Shown here: piece after piece, positions 17,957 to 26,584 of the stretch | Layout: the number at the start of each line of letters is the position of its first letter | How positions within the stretch are numbered: the first letter of the stretch is position 1 | Assembly: GCA_009776345.1 (NCBI GenBank) | Contig: WRLS01000001.1 | Coordinates: 1-42,356, forward strand | DNA from: Oscillospiraceae bacterium | GTDB lineage: Bacteria; Bacillota; Clostridia; Oscillospirales; Ruminococcaceae | DNA length: 42,356 bases | Direction: 5' to 3' | Made by a program: the position numbers and the translations under genes | Notes under the pieces: model-generated | Database searches by the model: none | Seen by the model: the letters and a program-made list of their open reading frames with translations, nothing else | Told to the model about the DNA's origin: nothing

Positions 17957-19116
17957 CTGACACAAAAGCACAATACACCGATCAGCCCATAGACAGAAAT
18001 AATAATGTATGTCTGCTGTAAGGTGAATATCCCCGCCAGCAATGCATAAATCAAGCTAAAGCAGATCATGGCAATGTTTTGCCCCACGCTGTAAAATGAC
18101 ATCACTGTCGCCCGCCCCTCTTCATTTATCTCTTTTTGCATAGTATTGACGAGAAGGACTTCCGTTATAGCCATGAACATACAGGAAAGGCCGAGTATCG
18201 GGATAGCGTGCCTGTTCCATATTATAGAAAATAGCACTAATAAAACACAGGCCAGGCCGTTAATGAGGAATACCCGATTGACAGATGAAACCTTGCTACC
18301 AATTTTCGGCGCAATTAGGTTGCCCAAAGCCGCAAAAACAAACCTTACTGTTAAAATAACGCTGACCCAAATGTTGCCAAGGCCAAAGTCGCCTATAATC
18401 AGCGCGTCAAATTCATCAAAGTAACCCCCAAGGCTTGCAAAAAACACTAAAAATAATACAGAAATCAAAATGGCGCGGTTGCCTTTAAATAGCAAAACCG
18501 CTTCTTTGAGTGTTTCAAAGAAACCGCCGGATTCTTTATCTAACCTCCCCGAATAGTAATTCTTCTCTCTCAACAGCGAAGCGAGTACCGCGTTGACGAG
18601 GCATATTGCCGCTGATATCAAGGTGATAGCCCCTATACTTACGAAGCTTGCTAAGATACCCGCCGAGGCGATTCCTGCTAAAATGCCAGCGTTTGAGAAG
18701 AACCGCGCCTTGCCGTATACTTTTACGAAGTCCCCCTCACGGCCGTCGCTTTTTAGGTTGTCGTAGATTAGGCCTTCTTCCGTCCCGGAAACAAATGCCC
18801 CCGACACCCCCCAGAAAACGAAACCGACAGCAAACATAAGCAGTGTATGCGAAAAAAACCAGACAATGAAGCACAGCCCCTGCAATACCGCCGATATAAC
18901 CAGCATATTTCTTCTGTTCCATCTATCCGCAAGAATGCCCGACGGCACTTCAAACACTATGGCAAAAACACTCCAGAGGGCGATAAGCACCGCGACAGCA
19001 TTGACCGACAGCCCACGCTCTATGAATAAAAGCGTGTAAAAAGCATAGATGGGCAAGCATTGGCTTAAGAATTTATATGTGTAAAGCAAATTGACGTTAA
19101 AGGTTTTTATTTTCAT
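17935..19116 (-). CDS. MFS transporter
   Basis: A 393-residue major facilitator protein with about 12 hydrophobic helices. Seen: motif A variant GILADRWNRRN in the loop after helix 2, and the AISAAICLVNAVLASLL-type helix before a central charged loop. The general look is that of a drug/metabolite efflux permease in the inner membrane, driven by proton motive force; the substrate cannot be told. Its ATG (19116) overlaps the TGA of the upstream ABC gene (ATGA), so it is the third gene of an export operon. The 3' end overlaps the eCIS ATPase gene on the opposite strand. Confidence 0.85.
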   Translation of the reverse strand: MKIKTFNVNLLYTYKFLSQCLPIYAFYTLLFIERGLSVNAVAVLIALWSVFAIVFEVPSGILADRWNRRNMLVISAVLQGLCFIVWFFSHTLLMFAVGFVFWGVSGAFVSGTEEGLIYDNLKSDGREGDFVKVYGKARFFSNAGILAGIASAGILASFVSIGAITLISAAICLVNAVLASLLREKNYYSGRLDKESGGFFETLKEAVLLFKGNRAILISVLFLVFFASLGGYFDEFDALIIGDFGLGNIWVSVILTVRFVFAALGNLIAPKIGSKVSSVNRVFLINGLACVLLVLFSIIWNRHAIPILGLSCMFMAITEVLLVNTMQKEINEEGRATVMSFYSVGQNIAMICFSLIYALLAGIFTLQQTYIIISVYGLIGVLCFCVSYILLKI

Positions 19117-20969
19117 TTGACATAAGCGTCCCCAATCCCTTGATTAGACTTCCACAACCGGGAATACCGCCCCTCGGATGCCGTTAGCTCTTCATGGGTA
19201 CCGGATTCTAAAATCATGCCGTTTTCCAGCACATGGATGCGGTCATTGCCGGTAGCTGTACTGAGCCGGTGGACAACCGTGATAACGGTCTGCCCTTTTG
19301 GCAGGTTTGCAAGGGCGTGTTGGATATCCTGCTCAAAGCTGTTGTCCAGTGAGGCAGTGGCTTCGTCAAGCAATAGGATTGGGGCGCGTTTTAACAGCGC
19401 GCGGGCAATCGCCACACGCTGCCTTTGCCCCCCTGAAAGCTGTGTGCCGCGCTCACCGACGCGGGTATCGCAGCCGTCCGGTAACTGATCGGCAAACACA
19501 TCTACACGTGCAAGCTTCGCCGCTTCCAGAATTTCGCTGTCATCTGCGCCCGGGCGGCCCAGCCGTATGTTGTCCCAAATCGTGCCGTCAAACAGATGCG
19601 GGTTTTGCGGAACATACGCAAAAAGGGAACGCAGCGCTTTTAGGGAATAGTCCCCGGCATCCCTGCCGAAGATTTTCACACTGCCCTGCTGCGGGTCATA
19701 AAACCGCATGAGCATCATTGCCAGCGTGCTTTTACCGCCGCCGCTCGAACCCACCAAAGCGGTAGACTGCCCGGCAGGGAAAGCTACATCTAAATTTTCA
19801 AACAGCGCCGTGTCCTCATTGTACGAAAAGTGTATGCCCTGCATGGAAACAGCGGGATCCGCCGACAGCGTCCCGACAGCCGTCCCCCCGGTTTCCTCCT
19901 GTTCATTTAACAGGGCGCAGACACGGTCGGCGCTTGCCAGTTCTTCCTGTATGCGTATATATCTTATAGCAATACCGCGCATAGAAAACCCAACGCCTGT
20001 CCCAAGGGCCCAGCAGGTCATAACTTGATTCGGCGTCAGCTTCCCGTCGGTAAACAGTAAAATCGCAACAGCGAAAATAATCCCGTCAATAAGGTATTTT
20101 GACACTTCCTGGGGCGTTGATGTCAGCGCTTCTGTTTTCTTGATTTTCCAGTTGATATTAAACGCGCTTTCCAGCGCATCTATTACACGCCCGATGAAGA
20201 AGCTTTGCTTGTTGTCGGTGCGAAGGACAGTATGCCCGCCTAAAAGGTCGCCGATGCGCTCCGACATCTGTGCGGTGCGCGTGCGCTGGACTACATACAG
20301 CTTGCGCAGATAGGGCGCAAAGCCGCCGTTAAACAGCAGCGACATAACCGCCACGCCTATAGTAATCCAGCCCAGCATCGGTGAACAGGCAAATATGTAG
20401 CCAATTTGCAGCAGGTTGCCGACAAACACAGTGCCCAGCATTTCATAAAGCCGATCCACCGCGTTTATCGCGGAAGTCGCGTCCACGGTAAACTGGGCGA
20501 GGTAATTGCCGGAATGTGTCTTGCGCAAAACTGATACGGGAAGCCGCATGATATGGCCGAGCAGGTTTTCGCGCAGCGCCATGGAAGCCTTTTCTGCAGA
20601 CACGCCTTTGCCATAGAGCGCGGCCATTTGAATAAGCGAAATTATAGCAATGGCCGCACCGACAACGGGCAACCGCACAAGGACAGGGGCAAATTCCATG
20701 GTCATGGCGCTTTCCATCATGCCGCCCAGTAAATGCCCCTGTACAAAATTAAGCGCGGGCCAAAACAGCACTGATAAAACAGCGCATGGAAGATATATAT
20801 ACCAACAACCTGCAAAATAGCGCGTCAGTCGCGGCGCTTCGCCGACCAGCGGAAGCTTATACTTATTCCAGTTAGAAATGTCCCAAAAAATCGGTCGAAA
20901 ATCGTTGCGTATATGCGATTTTTGAGCGATTTTTTGGTTGACATTACAATTGGAATTAGTATTACGCAT
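19113..20969 (-). CDS. ABC exporter half-transporter (second of pair)
   Basis: A 618-residue exporter with an N-terminal type-1 membrane domain (six helices, about residues 50–340) and a C-terminal ATPase domain. Seen: Walker A GSSGGGKST, signature LSGGQRQRVAIARAL, Walker B ILLLDEATASLD, H-loop VVHRLST. The ATG at 20969 is chosen because AAGGGAGG lies 7 nt upstream; the frame is open further upstream but without a site. It overlaps the stop of the first ABC gene by 8 bp. Two different half-transporters side by side normally form a heterodimer that exports drugs, peptides or lipids. The substrate is unknown. Confidence 0.88.
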   Translation of the reverse strand: MRNTNSNCNVNQKIAQKSHIRNDFRPIFWDISNWNKYKLPLVGEAPRLTRYFAGCWYIYLPCAVLSVLFWPALNFVQGHLLGGMMESAMTMEFAPVLVRLPVVGAAIAIISLIQMAALYGKGVSAEKASMALRENLLGHIMRLPVSVLRKTHSGNYLAQFTVDATSAINAVDRLYEMLGTVFVGNLLQIGYIFACSPMLGWITIGVAVMSLLFNGGFAPYLRKLYVVQRTRTAQMSERIGDLLGGHTVLRTDNKQSFFIGRVIDALESAFNINWKIKKTEALTSTPQEVSKYLIDGIIFAVAILLFTDGKLTPNQVMTCWALGTGVGFSMRGIAIRYIRIQEELASADRVCALLNEQEETGGTAVGTLSADPAVSMQGIHFSYNEDTALFENLDVAFPAGQSTALVGSSGGGKSTLAMMLMRFYDPQQGSVKIFGRDAGDYSLKALRSLFAYVPQNPHLFDGTIWDNIRLGRPGADDSEILEAAKLARVDVFADQLPDGCDTRVGERGTQLSGGQRQRVAIARALLKRAPILLLDEATASLDNSFEQDIQHALANLPKGQTVITVVHRLSTATGNDRIHVLENGMILESGTHEELTASEGRYSRLWKSNQGIGDAYVK

Positions 20970-22722
20970 AGCTGTGCCTCCCTTCGCTTTCGATCCTGTG
21001 TAAGCCGGCGTAGATGCCGCCTTTCGCGAGCAGGGCATCGTGGCTGCCTTCTTCAGCGACACAGCCGCCGTCCAATACCAAAATCCGGTCGGCGCCCTGC
21101 GCGACAGAAAGCCGGTGGGAGATAATCAGCATGGTATGCTTTGCCGAAAGTGCGCTGATGGAACCAAGTATTTCCCGTTCATTTTCGTAATCTAAAGCGC
21201 TTGTCACTTCGTCAAACAACAGAAGCTGCGCATTTCGTAAGATTGCCCGCGCGATTGCGATGCGCTGTTTTTGCCCGCCGGACATATTTGAGCCGCGCTC
21301 GGCGACCTTCATCTCCAGCCCATCCGGCCAAATTTCTTGCAAATCGCCAAGCCCGGCTGTGCTAAGGGCTTCGAGGATGCGGCTGTCGTCAATATCCGCG
21401 CCGAAAACCAAATTGTCCCTAAGTGTCCCGGTTATAAAGAAGGGGTCCTGCGGTACAATTGCGATGAAATCACGCAGTTTGTGCAGGTCAATCTTGCCGA
21501 TATCGCCGCCGAAAGCCGTAGCTTTGCCGTTAATGGGCGGATAAAACCCCTCGATTAGCTTGAAGACCGTGCTTTTCCCCGAACCGCTCTCCCCTACGAT
21601 GGCGACGGTTTCCCCGCGGCGTATCGAAAAACTAAGGCCTTTTAAGGTTTCGCCGCGGCCTTCGTATCCGAAGGAAACGTCCTCGAAAGCAAGCACCGTG
21701 TCTGTATCGGGGGAAGGTATCTCGCCGCCTTCACGTTCGGGGGGAGTGTCGGCCGCATCATAAATGCGCCCCATATAGCCGTTGGCGGCGCGCATTTGGG
21801 CAATCATCTCACTTAACGCCATGATAAACCACTGCCCATGCCCACCCATTTGAATAAAGATAATCAGCCCGGCCACAGTCAGCGAGCCGCGCTGCAAAAA
21901 CCACACACCTGCCACTACCATAAGCACGGTCGGCAGTATGTATACCGCGTAATTCACGCCGCCCGAAACCGCTTCCCTGAGCTTACGCCGTTTTATCAGC
22001 GCCAGCGCCTTTTCCTGTGCCTTGCGGTATCGTTCGAGCATCGTTTCCTCAAGCGCGTAGCTCTTTACGGTTTCCGCCTGCGTAACACTTTCCTGCGCGA
22101 TGACCAAGGCATCGGCGTTAGCGGCGGAAAGCTCGTCCGTGATCTGGGAAACAGCCTTCATCATCTTCGACAGCGCCCAATAAAAAACCGGGATTACGCC
22201 GTAACAAATAAGGGAAAGCACCGGGTTTATGTAGAAAAGGTAGAAAAAAGGCACGATAGAATATGCGCAAGTCCACACAATGGACGCCATCTCGGAGCTG
22301 AAAAAACGCTGTACGCTATTCACATCGCCGGTCATGCGGCTTTGCATGGTGGCGGTATTTCCTTTTTCAAAAACCGCCTCCGGGATTTTACCGAAGCGCG
22401 GAAAGACCTGCCGGAAAAGGTTGCGCGTGCCCCATATATTAAACAGGCCGTCAAAGTACACCACACTGATTTGCAGCGGTATCGAAACCGCCGCCGCAAA
22501 ACCAAGGTAGTATAAATACCTGTTAAGGGAAGCCAAATCCCCTGTAAGCGCATTTTCCATAAGGCCGCCCATTGCGGTAGCAAAAAACAGGTCGCGGCTG
22601 CTCATAACGCAGAAAGTCAAGATAAATGCGGCGAACCACGGCAGTGTGCCAATTTCGCCCATAGCGCGGCGCAGGCTGCGTTTATTGCCCCCGTCTTGTT
22701 TACCTGCCTGAAGTTTTGGCAT
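20962..22722 (-). CDS. ABC exporter half-transporter (first of pair)
   Basis: A 586-residue exporter subunit. The membrane domain contains LYYLGFAAAVSIPLQISVVYFDG and FFSSEMASIVWTCAYSIVPFFYLFYI helices. The ATPase domain has Walker A GESGSGKST, signature MSGGQKQRIAIARAI, Walker B LLLFDEVTSALD, and H-loop ISHRLS. Both half-transporters keep the catalytic Glu after Walker B. It is the first gene of the ABC–ABC–MFS operon. The promoter and an AGGGGTG ribosome binding site lie directly upstream, divergent to serS. Whether the complex is linked to the neighbouring injection system is unknown; nothing in the sequence shows it. Confidence 0.88.
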   Translation of the reverse strand: MPKLQAGKQDGGNKRSLRRAMGEIGTLPWFAAFILTFCVMSSRDLFFATAMGGLMENALTGDLASLNRYLYYLGFAAAVSIPLQISVVYFDGLFNIWGTRNLFRQVFPRFGKIPEAVFEKGNTATMQSRMTGDVNSVQRFFSSEMASIVWTCAYSIVPFFYLFYINPVLSLICYGVIPVFYWALSKMMKAVSQITDELSAANADALVIAQESVTQAETVKSYALEETMLERYRKAQEKALALIKRRKLREAVSGGVNYAVYILPTVLMVVAGVWFLQRGSLTVAGLIIFIQMGGHGQWFIMALSEMIAQMRAANGYMGRIYDAADTPPEREGGEIPSPDTDTVLAFEDVSFGYEGRGETLKGLSFSIRRGETVAIVGESGSGKSTVFKLIEGFYPPINGKATAFGGDIGKIDLHKLRDFIAIVPQDPFFITGTLRDNLVFGADIDDSRILEALSTAGLGDLQEIWPDGLEMKVAERGSNMSGGQKQRIAIARAILRNAQLLLFDEVTSALDYENEREILGSISALSAKHTMLIISHRLSVAQGADRILVLDGGCVAEEGSHDALLAKGGIYAGLHRIESEGRHSYA

Positions 22723-22742
22723 GATGCATCACCCCTATTGGC

Positions 22743-22771
22743 ATTATACATTAACGGATATACAATAACAA
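22743..22771 (-). promoter_or_regulatory. Promoter of the ABC–ABC–MFS operon
   Basis: On the minus strand, TTGTTA (22766–22771) and a perfect TATAAT (22743–22748) are separated by 17 bp, a good sigma-A promoter. It is 20 bp before the ATG at 22722, so the leader is very short. Confidence 0.6.
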
Positions 22772-22836
22772 CCGTAATTTACTGTCGCTATAAAAATATG
22801 ACCTTCGTGCATTTGATATAACGGCAATACGTATGA

Positions 22837-22865
22837 TTGACCTTTTATCCGGTTTATGGTAATAT
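22837..22865 (+). promoter_or_regulatory. Promoter of serS
   Basis: TTGACC (22837–22842) and TAATAT (22860–22865), spacing 17 bp, precede serS. The leader is only about 25 nt, with AGGAGGG at 22880–22886. There is therefore no room for a T-box riboswitch, which many Bacillota aminoacyl-tRNA synthetase genes have. Confidence 0.65.
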
Positions 22866-22895
22866 TCGATTATCATTTTAGGAGGGCCTTCCGTT

Positions 22896-24206
22896 ATGCT
22901 GGATATAAAACTGATCCGTACAGACCCGGATGCGGTAAAAGAAAACCTGGTGAAAAAGTTTAGGGAGGACAAGCTCCCTTTGGTGGACGAGGCCGCAGGG
23001 CTTGATGTAAAGCACCGCGCGGTTATTTCCGAAGCCGATGCCCTGCGCTCCAAGCGCAACACGGTCAGCAAGGAGATCGGCGCGCTGATGGCACGCGGCG
23101 ACAAAGACGGGGCAAATGCCGCAAAAAAAGAAGCCGCCGCAATCGGGCCGCGCCTTGCGGAGCTTGAAAAGCTTGAGGCGGAGCTTTCCGAAAAACTGCG
23201 CGAGGTTATGCTTGCGCTGCCGAACATCATCGACCCGAGCGTGCCCATAGGGAAAGACGACAGCGAGAATGTAGAACTGGAGCGCTTTGGGGAGCCTTTC
23301 GTCCCGGATTTTGAAATACCGTACCATACAGATATTATGGAGCGGTTTTCCGGCATTGACCTTGACAGCGCGAGGAAAGCCGGCGGCAATGGCTTTTATT
23401 ATTTTTTGGGGGATATTGCGCGCCTGCACTCCGCCATCCTCACATACGCGCGGGATTTTATGATAGATAAAGGTTTTACCTACTGCATACCGCCGTACAT
23501 GATCCGCGGCAGTGTGGCCGCGGGTGTGATGAGCTTTGCCGAGATGGAAGACATGATGTATAAAATCGAGGGCGAGGACCTCTATCTGATCGGTACCAGC
23601 GAACACTCCATGATCGGCAGGTACATCGGCACGATTTTAGATAAATCAAACCTCCCGCAGGCAATGACCAGCTACTCCCCGTGTTTCCGCAAAGAAACCG
23701 GCGCGCATGGAATGGAGGAGCGCGGCGTTTACCGCGTCCACCAGTTTGAAAAGCAGGAGATGGTGGTAATCTGCGAACCCGAAGATTCCATGCTCTGGTA
23801 CGATAAAATGTGGCGCTATACCGTGGAGTTTTTCCGCAGTATGGATATCCCCGTGCGCACATTGGAATGTTGTTCCGGCGATTTGGCTGACCTGAAAGTA
23901 AAAAGCGTGGATGTGGAGGCATGGTCGCCGCGCCAACGCAAATACTTCGAGGTTGGCAGCTGTTCTAATTTAGGCGATGCACAGGCGCGCAGATTGGCGA
24001 TCCGCGTTAGAGGGGAGAAAGGAAGCGCAGCCGGCAATTACTTCCCGCATACGCTCAACAATACCGTAGCCGCGCCGCCAAGGATGCTGATCGCGTTCCT
24101 GGAAAACAACCTGTGCGATAATGGCGATGTGAAAATCCCGGCCCCTCTGCGCCCTTACATGGGCGGCAAGGAAATTCTAACCTCCGGTAGCCCGAGTATA
24201 AAATAA
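22896..24206 (+). CDS. serS: Seryl-tRNA synthetase
   Basis: A 436-residue class II synthetase that charges tRNA-Ser (and tRNA-Sec) with serine. Seen: an N-terminal coiled-coil arm (about 25–110, with KEIGALMARGDKDGANAAKKEAA), the TSEHSMIGRYI segment, motif 2 SPCFRKETGAHGMEERGVYR followed by HQFEKQE, and motif 3 LNNTVAAPPRMLIAFLENN. The TSE and LNNT forms differ from the TAE and LNGSGLA of most bacterial SerRS. From memory they match a variant common in Clostridia and closer to archaeal/eukaryotic forms. The ATG at 22896 has a strong site. The enolase-superfamily gene follows after 19 nt. Confidence 0.95.
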   Translation: MLDIKLIRTDPDAVKENLVKKFREDKLPLVDEAAGLDVKHRAVISEADALRSKRNTVSKEIGALMARGDKDGANAAKKEAAAIGPRLAELEKLEAELSEKLREVMLALPNIIDPSVPIGKDDSENVELERFGEPFVPDFEIPYHTDIMERFSGIDLDSARKAGGNGFYYFLGDIARLHSAILTYARDFMIDKGFTYCIPPYMIRGSVAAGVMSFAEMEDMMYKIEGEDLYLIGTSEHSMIGRYIGTILDKSNLPQAMTSYSPCFRKETGAHGMEERGVYRVHQFEKQEMVVICEPEDSMLWYDKMWRYTVEFFRSMDIPVRTLECCSGDLADLKVKSVDVEAWSPRQRKYFEVGSCSNLGDAQARRLAIRVRGEKGSAAGNYFPHTLNNTVAAPPRMLIAFLENNLCDNGDVKIPAPLRPYMGGKEILTSGSPSIK

Positions 24207-24225
24207 TATTAAAGGGGTGTCAGCT

Positions 24226-25317
24226 ATGCAGATTAAATCTCTCGAAACCTTTTCCACCAAGGACATATGCTTTGTGCGGGCCACGGATAGTGACGGTGAT
24301 CGGGGATGGGGCATGACCGCGCCGTTTTCCGCGAATATCAGCGCGCTTGTGCTGCATCAGATCGCCGCTTCTATAGCAATGAAGCCATATGAGGATTTTA
24401 CAACAGTAGCGGACGAAGTTATTTATCAGCAATACAAGTTCCTCGGCACGTTTTTGGCGCGCGCCGCCGCAGGGATCGACACCGCGCTGTGGGACCTGAA
24501 CGCCAAGAAAAAAGGCGTATCCGTCGCGGAGCTTGCCGGAAAAAAGCGCGATGTGATCGACCTGTACGCATCCAGCATGAAGCGCGACCTGCCCGTGCAG
24601 GAGGAGGCCGACAGGCTGCGCGAATTACAGGATAGGCTCGGTTACAAGGCGCTGAAGCTCCATCCGGGGATACCGGTGGGCCGCGACCTTGACTTCTGGC
24701 CGGGCAGGACGGAGGACATGGTCGCCGCGATGGTGAAAACCGCCAAACCCGACACGCACATAATCGTGGATGTAAACGGCAACTATTCTGTAGAAACCGC
24801 GATAGAAATGGCAAAGTTTTTGCACAGCCACGGCGTTAAGCTTTTCGAGGAGCCTTGCCCTTACTGGGAGATCGAAAAAACCAAGGCAGTACGCGATGCC
24901 TGCGTTGAAATCGGCATCCCTGTAGCGGGCGGCGAACAGGATTATATTGATACCATGTGGGAGCGCATGATCGGTCAGCGCGTGATGGATGTCTGCCAGC
25001 CGGACTTATTATATCTGGGCGGATTTACAAGGTCACTGAGGATCGCGCGGCTCGCGGCGGAAAAGGGCCTGCAGGTAACGCCGCATACATCCAACCAGTC
25101 GCCGATCTTTATTATGGGGCTGCACTACATGGCTTGCATCGACACGCCTTATCCCTTTTTGGAATGTGGCATAGAGGACGACAGGTGGGCGCTGGACTGC
25201 TACCGGCCGCTTGTAGAAATAAAAGACGGTCGATCTGCTGTCCCTACAGCCCCCGGCTGGGGATTTGAGCCTGACGCGGATTTCCTTGCAAAGGCCGATT
25301 ACATGATCACAAAATAG
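24226..25317 (+). CDS. Enolase-superfamily enzyme (mandelate racemase/MLE-like)
   Basis: A 363-residue sugar-acid dehydratase or racemase type protein. Seen: an N-terminal capping domain (to about residue 115, including GIDTALWDLNAKKKG), then a (beta/alpha)7-beta barrel. Active-site landmarks are ALKLHPG at the end of strand 2, metal ligands in IIVDVNGNY, FEEPCPY and AGGEQD, and QPDLLYLGG with VTPHTSN, i.e. the Asp-His dyad typical of the mandelate racemase subgroup. A magnesium-stabilised enolate intermediate is the family chemistry; the substrate is not predictable here. The ATG at 24226 has AAAGGGG (24211–24217). Nearby aldehyde dehydrogenase and RraA-like genes fit carboxylate catabolism, as inference. 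Confidence 0.85.
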   Translation: MQIKSLETFSTKDICFVRATDSDGDRGWGMTAPFSANISALVLHQIAASIAMKPYEDFTTVADEVIYQQYKFLGTFLARAAAGIDTALWDLNAKKKGVSVAELAGKKRDVIDLYASSMKRDLPVQEEADRLRELQDRLGYKALKLHPGIPVGRDLDFWPGRTEDMVAAMVKTAKPDTHIIVDVNGNYSVETAIEMAKFLHSHGVKLFEEPCPYWEIEKTKAVRDACVEIGIPVAGGEQDYIDTMWERMIGQRVMDVCQPDLLYLGGFTRSLRIARLAAEKGLQVTPHTSNQSPIFIMGLHYMACIDTPYPFLECGIEDDRWALDCYRPLVEIKDGRSAVPTAPGWGFEPDADFLAKADYMITK

Positions 25318-25326
25318 TATGGCAAT

Positions 25327-25866
25327 CTACAGCGGTTTGCAGATAAATTCATGCACGCGGGTTTCCAGGACATTTTGCGCGTGTGCGGGCGTAATAATCA
25401 CCGCTGTGTCCGCGCCGCGCCCTGTGCCGCCTATCGCGATGATTTTCTCGCCATAGGGTATCAGCCCCGCGTCCAGCGCCATGATAGATATTTCCACGCA
25501 GACCTTTGTGCCCTGCCCGAACATCCGCAGGGTATGCGCCATAATTTCCGCAGGGTACACGCCGCCGAGCTTTGTGCTAAGCCCGCGCTCCACGCCGCTG
25601 AGGACATGGGACGCGGTTAGGACGTTTACCCCGGATTTTTGCAATGCGGCGCGGTTTTCCTCCGAAAGCTCGTTTTTTCCTTTTTCGGAAAAGCCGCAAA
25701 CATGGGTAACACAAACCACGTTTACGCCGTTATTAGCCAGCGGCATTGCGCTCTCCCCGGTGTTTGAAGCAATAACAATATGGCCAATGCCCCTTTCCTT
25801 CGCGGTTTTCAGGGCAAGCTCTATTGTTTTGCGGGTGTTTTCCTTGCCGGGTTTTTCAAAATACAT
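25327..25866 (-). CDS. Stand-alone pyruvate kinase C-terminal-like protein
   Basis: A 179-residue protein equal to only the C-terminal alpha/beta domain of pyruvate kinase; no barrel catalytic domain is present. Seen: NTRKTIELALKTAKERGI, then HIVIASNTGESAMPLA, and a C-terminal IIAIGGTGRGADTAVIITPA strand-loop motif. Such solitary domains form a known but uncharacterised family. Its own promoter (25895–25923) and GGAGTG site precede the ATG at 25866. It converges on the enolase-superfamily gene with a 9-bp gap. It may be a regulatory or ligand-binding protein; the function is not known. Confidence 0.78.
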   Translation of the reverse strand: MYFEKPGKENTRKTIELALKTAKERGIGHIVIASNTGESAMPLANNGVNVVCVTHVCGFSEKGKNELSEENRAALQKSGVNVLTASHVLSGVERGLSTKLGGVYPAEIMAHTLRMFGQGTKVCVEISIMALDAGLIPYGEKIIAIGGTGRGADTAVIITPAHAQNVLETRVHEFICKPL

Positions 25867-25894
25867 TCATATCACTCCATTTACAGTTTTCTTC

Positions 25895-25923
25895 AGTTTA
25901 CCAAAACATTACTATAAAATCAA
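25895..25923 (-). promoter_or_regulatory. Promoter of the pyruvate kinase C-terminal-like gene
   Basis: On the minus strand, TTGATT (25918–25923) and TAAACT (25895–25900) are separated by 17 bp, 29 bp before the ATG. A TATAAA at 25913–25918 on the plus strand could serve the divergent zinc-ribbon gene, but its -35 is poor. Confidence 0.45.
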
Positions 25924-25940
25924 TCATAGGAGAGTTGAAT

Positions 25941-26159
25941 ATGCCTTTTTACGACCTGAGATGCCGTGATTGCGGCGATAACTTCAACATTTTCGCGGGT
26001 ATGACGGACAAAGCGGAAAAACGCATACCTTGCCCGGGCTGCGGCTCGTTTAACCTGGAAACCGATTACAAATCCGCGCCGGGCTATATTAAAAATACAA
26101 AAGAGCCGGTATGCCCGAACCGCCATGTCTGCGGGGGCGGCTGCCGCCACGCCGGATAG
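25941..26159 (+). CDS. FmdB-type zinc ribbon protein
   Basis: A 72-residue protein: MPFYDLRCRDCGDNFNIFAG, then RIPCPGCGS, so two CxxC knuckles (about residues 8–11 and 31–34) of the FmdB regulatory zinc ribbon family. The C-terminal CPNRHVCGGGC adds further cysteines. The role in this family is mostly unknown, although the name comes from a formamidase operon. The ATG at 25941 has AGGAGAG upstream; the frame extends further 5' but without support. The cupin gene starts 11 nt downstream, so both are probably cotranscribed. Confidence 0.85.
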   Translation: MPFYDLRCRDCGDNFNIFAGMTDKAEKRIPCPGCGSFNLETDYKSAPGYIKNTKEPVCPNRHVCGGGCRHAG

Positions 26160-26170
26160 GGAGCAGGATT

Positions 26171-26584
26171 ATGAAGCATATTGTAAACATCGCCCACGGC
26201 CGCGAGCCGGACACCGACCCGCGCAGCCTTCGCGCCCATGTGCAAGACCGTGAAAAAAGGGTTTTGCGGGATACCTATTATCTCATCAGCCAAAATGACG
26301 GGCCGTCTGAGCGGCTTTCCTGCGGGCATACCACCGTTTACCCCACCGGAAGTACAACAGGGCATTCCCACGCGGATATGGAAGAAATTTATTATTTTAT
26401 CTCCGGCGAGGGCATTATGGTTGTAGGTGAAGACGAGTTCCCGGTAAAAGCAGGGGACTGCCTGTATGTCCCGCCCGGTGAGTTTCACACGACGTATCAG
26501 TCCGGCATACTCCCGCTGGTGATTTTCTGGACGACCTGCAAGGTGGATGATTGCGGCGTTGCCACCGTGGAGGATACGCGGTGA
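26171..26584 (+). CDS. Cupin-domain protein
   Basis: A 137-residue single-domain cupin. Seen: TGHSHADMEEIYYFISGEGIM for motif 1 (the metal-binding H-x-H…E set) and PPGEFHTTYQSG for motif 2 (G…H). This gives four usual metal ligands. Cupins of this size are often sugar isomerases, small-molecule sensors or dioxygenase-like enzymes; the exact activity is not inferable. The ATG at 26171 has AGGGAGCAGG upstream. Its stop overlaps the GTG of the aldehyde dehydrogenase gene, so the two are translationally coupled. Confidence 0.85.
   Translation: MKHIVNIAHGREPDTDPRSLRAHVQDREKRVLRDTYYLISQNDGPSERLSCGHTTVYPTGSTTGHSHADMEEIYYFISGEGIMVVGEDEFPVKAGDCLYVPPGEFHTTYQSGILPLVIFWTTCKVDDCGVATVEDTR

Noticed and set aside
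21838..22515. 225-codon plus-strand ORF within the first ABC gene
   Set aside because: His/Arg-rich antisense shadow of a well-conserved transporter.
22866..22895. T-box riboswitch before serS
   Set aside because: The promoter leaves only about 30 nt of leader and no terminator hairpin.
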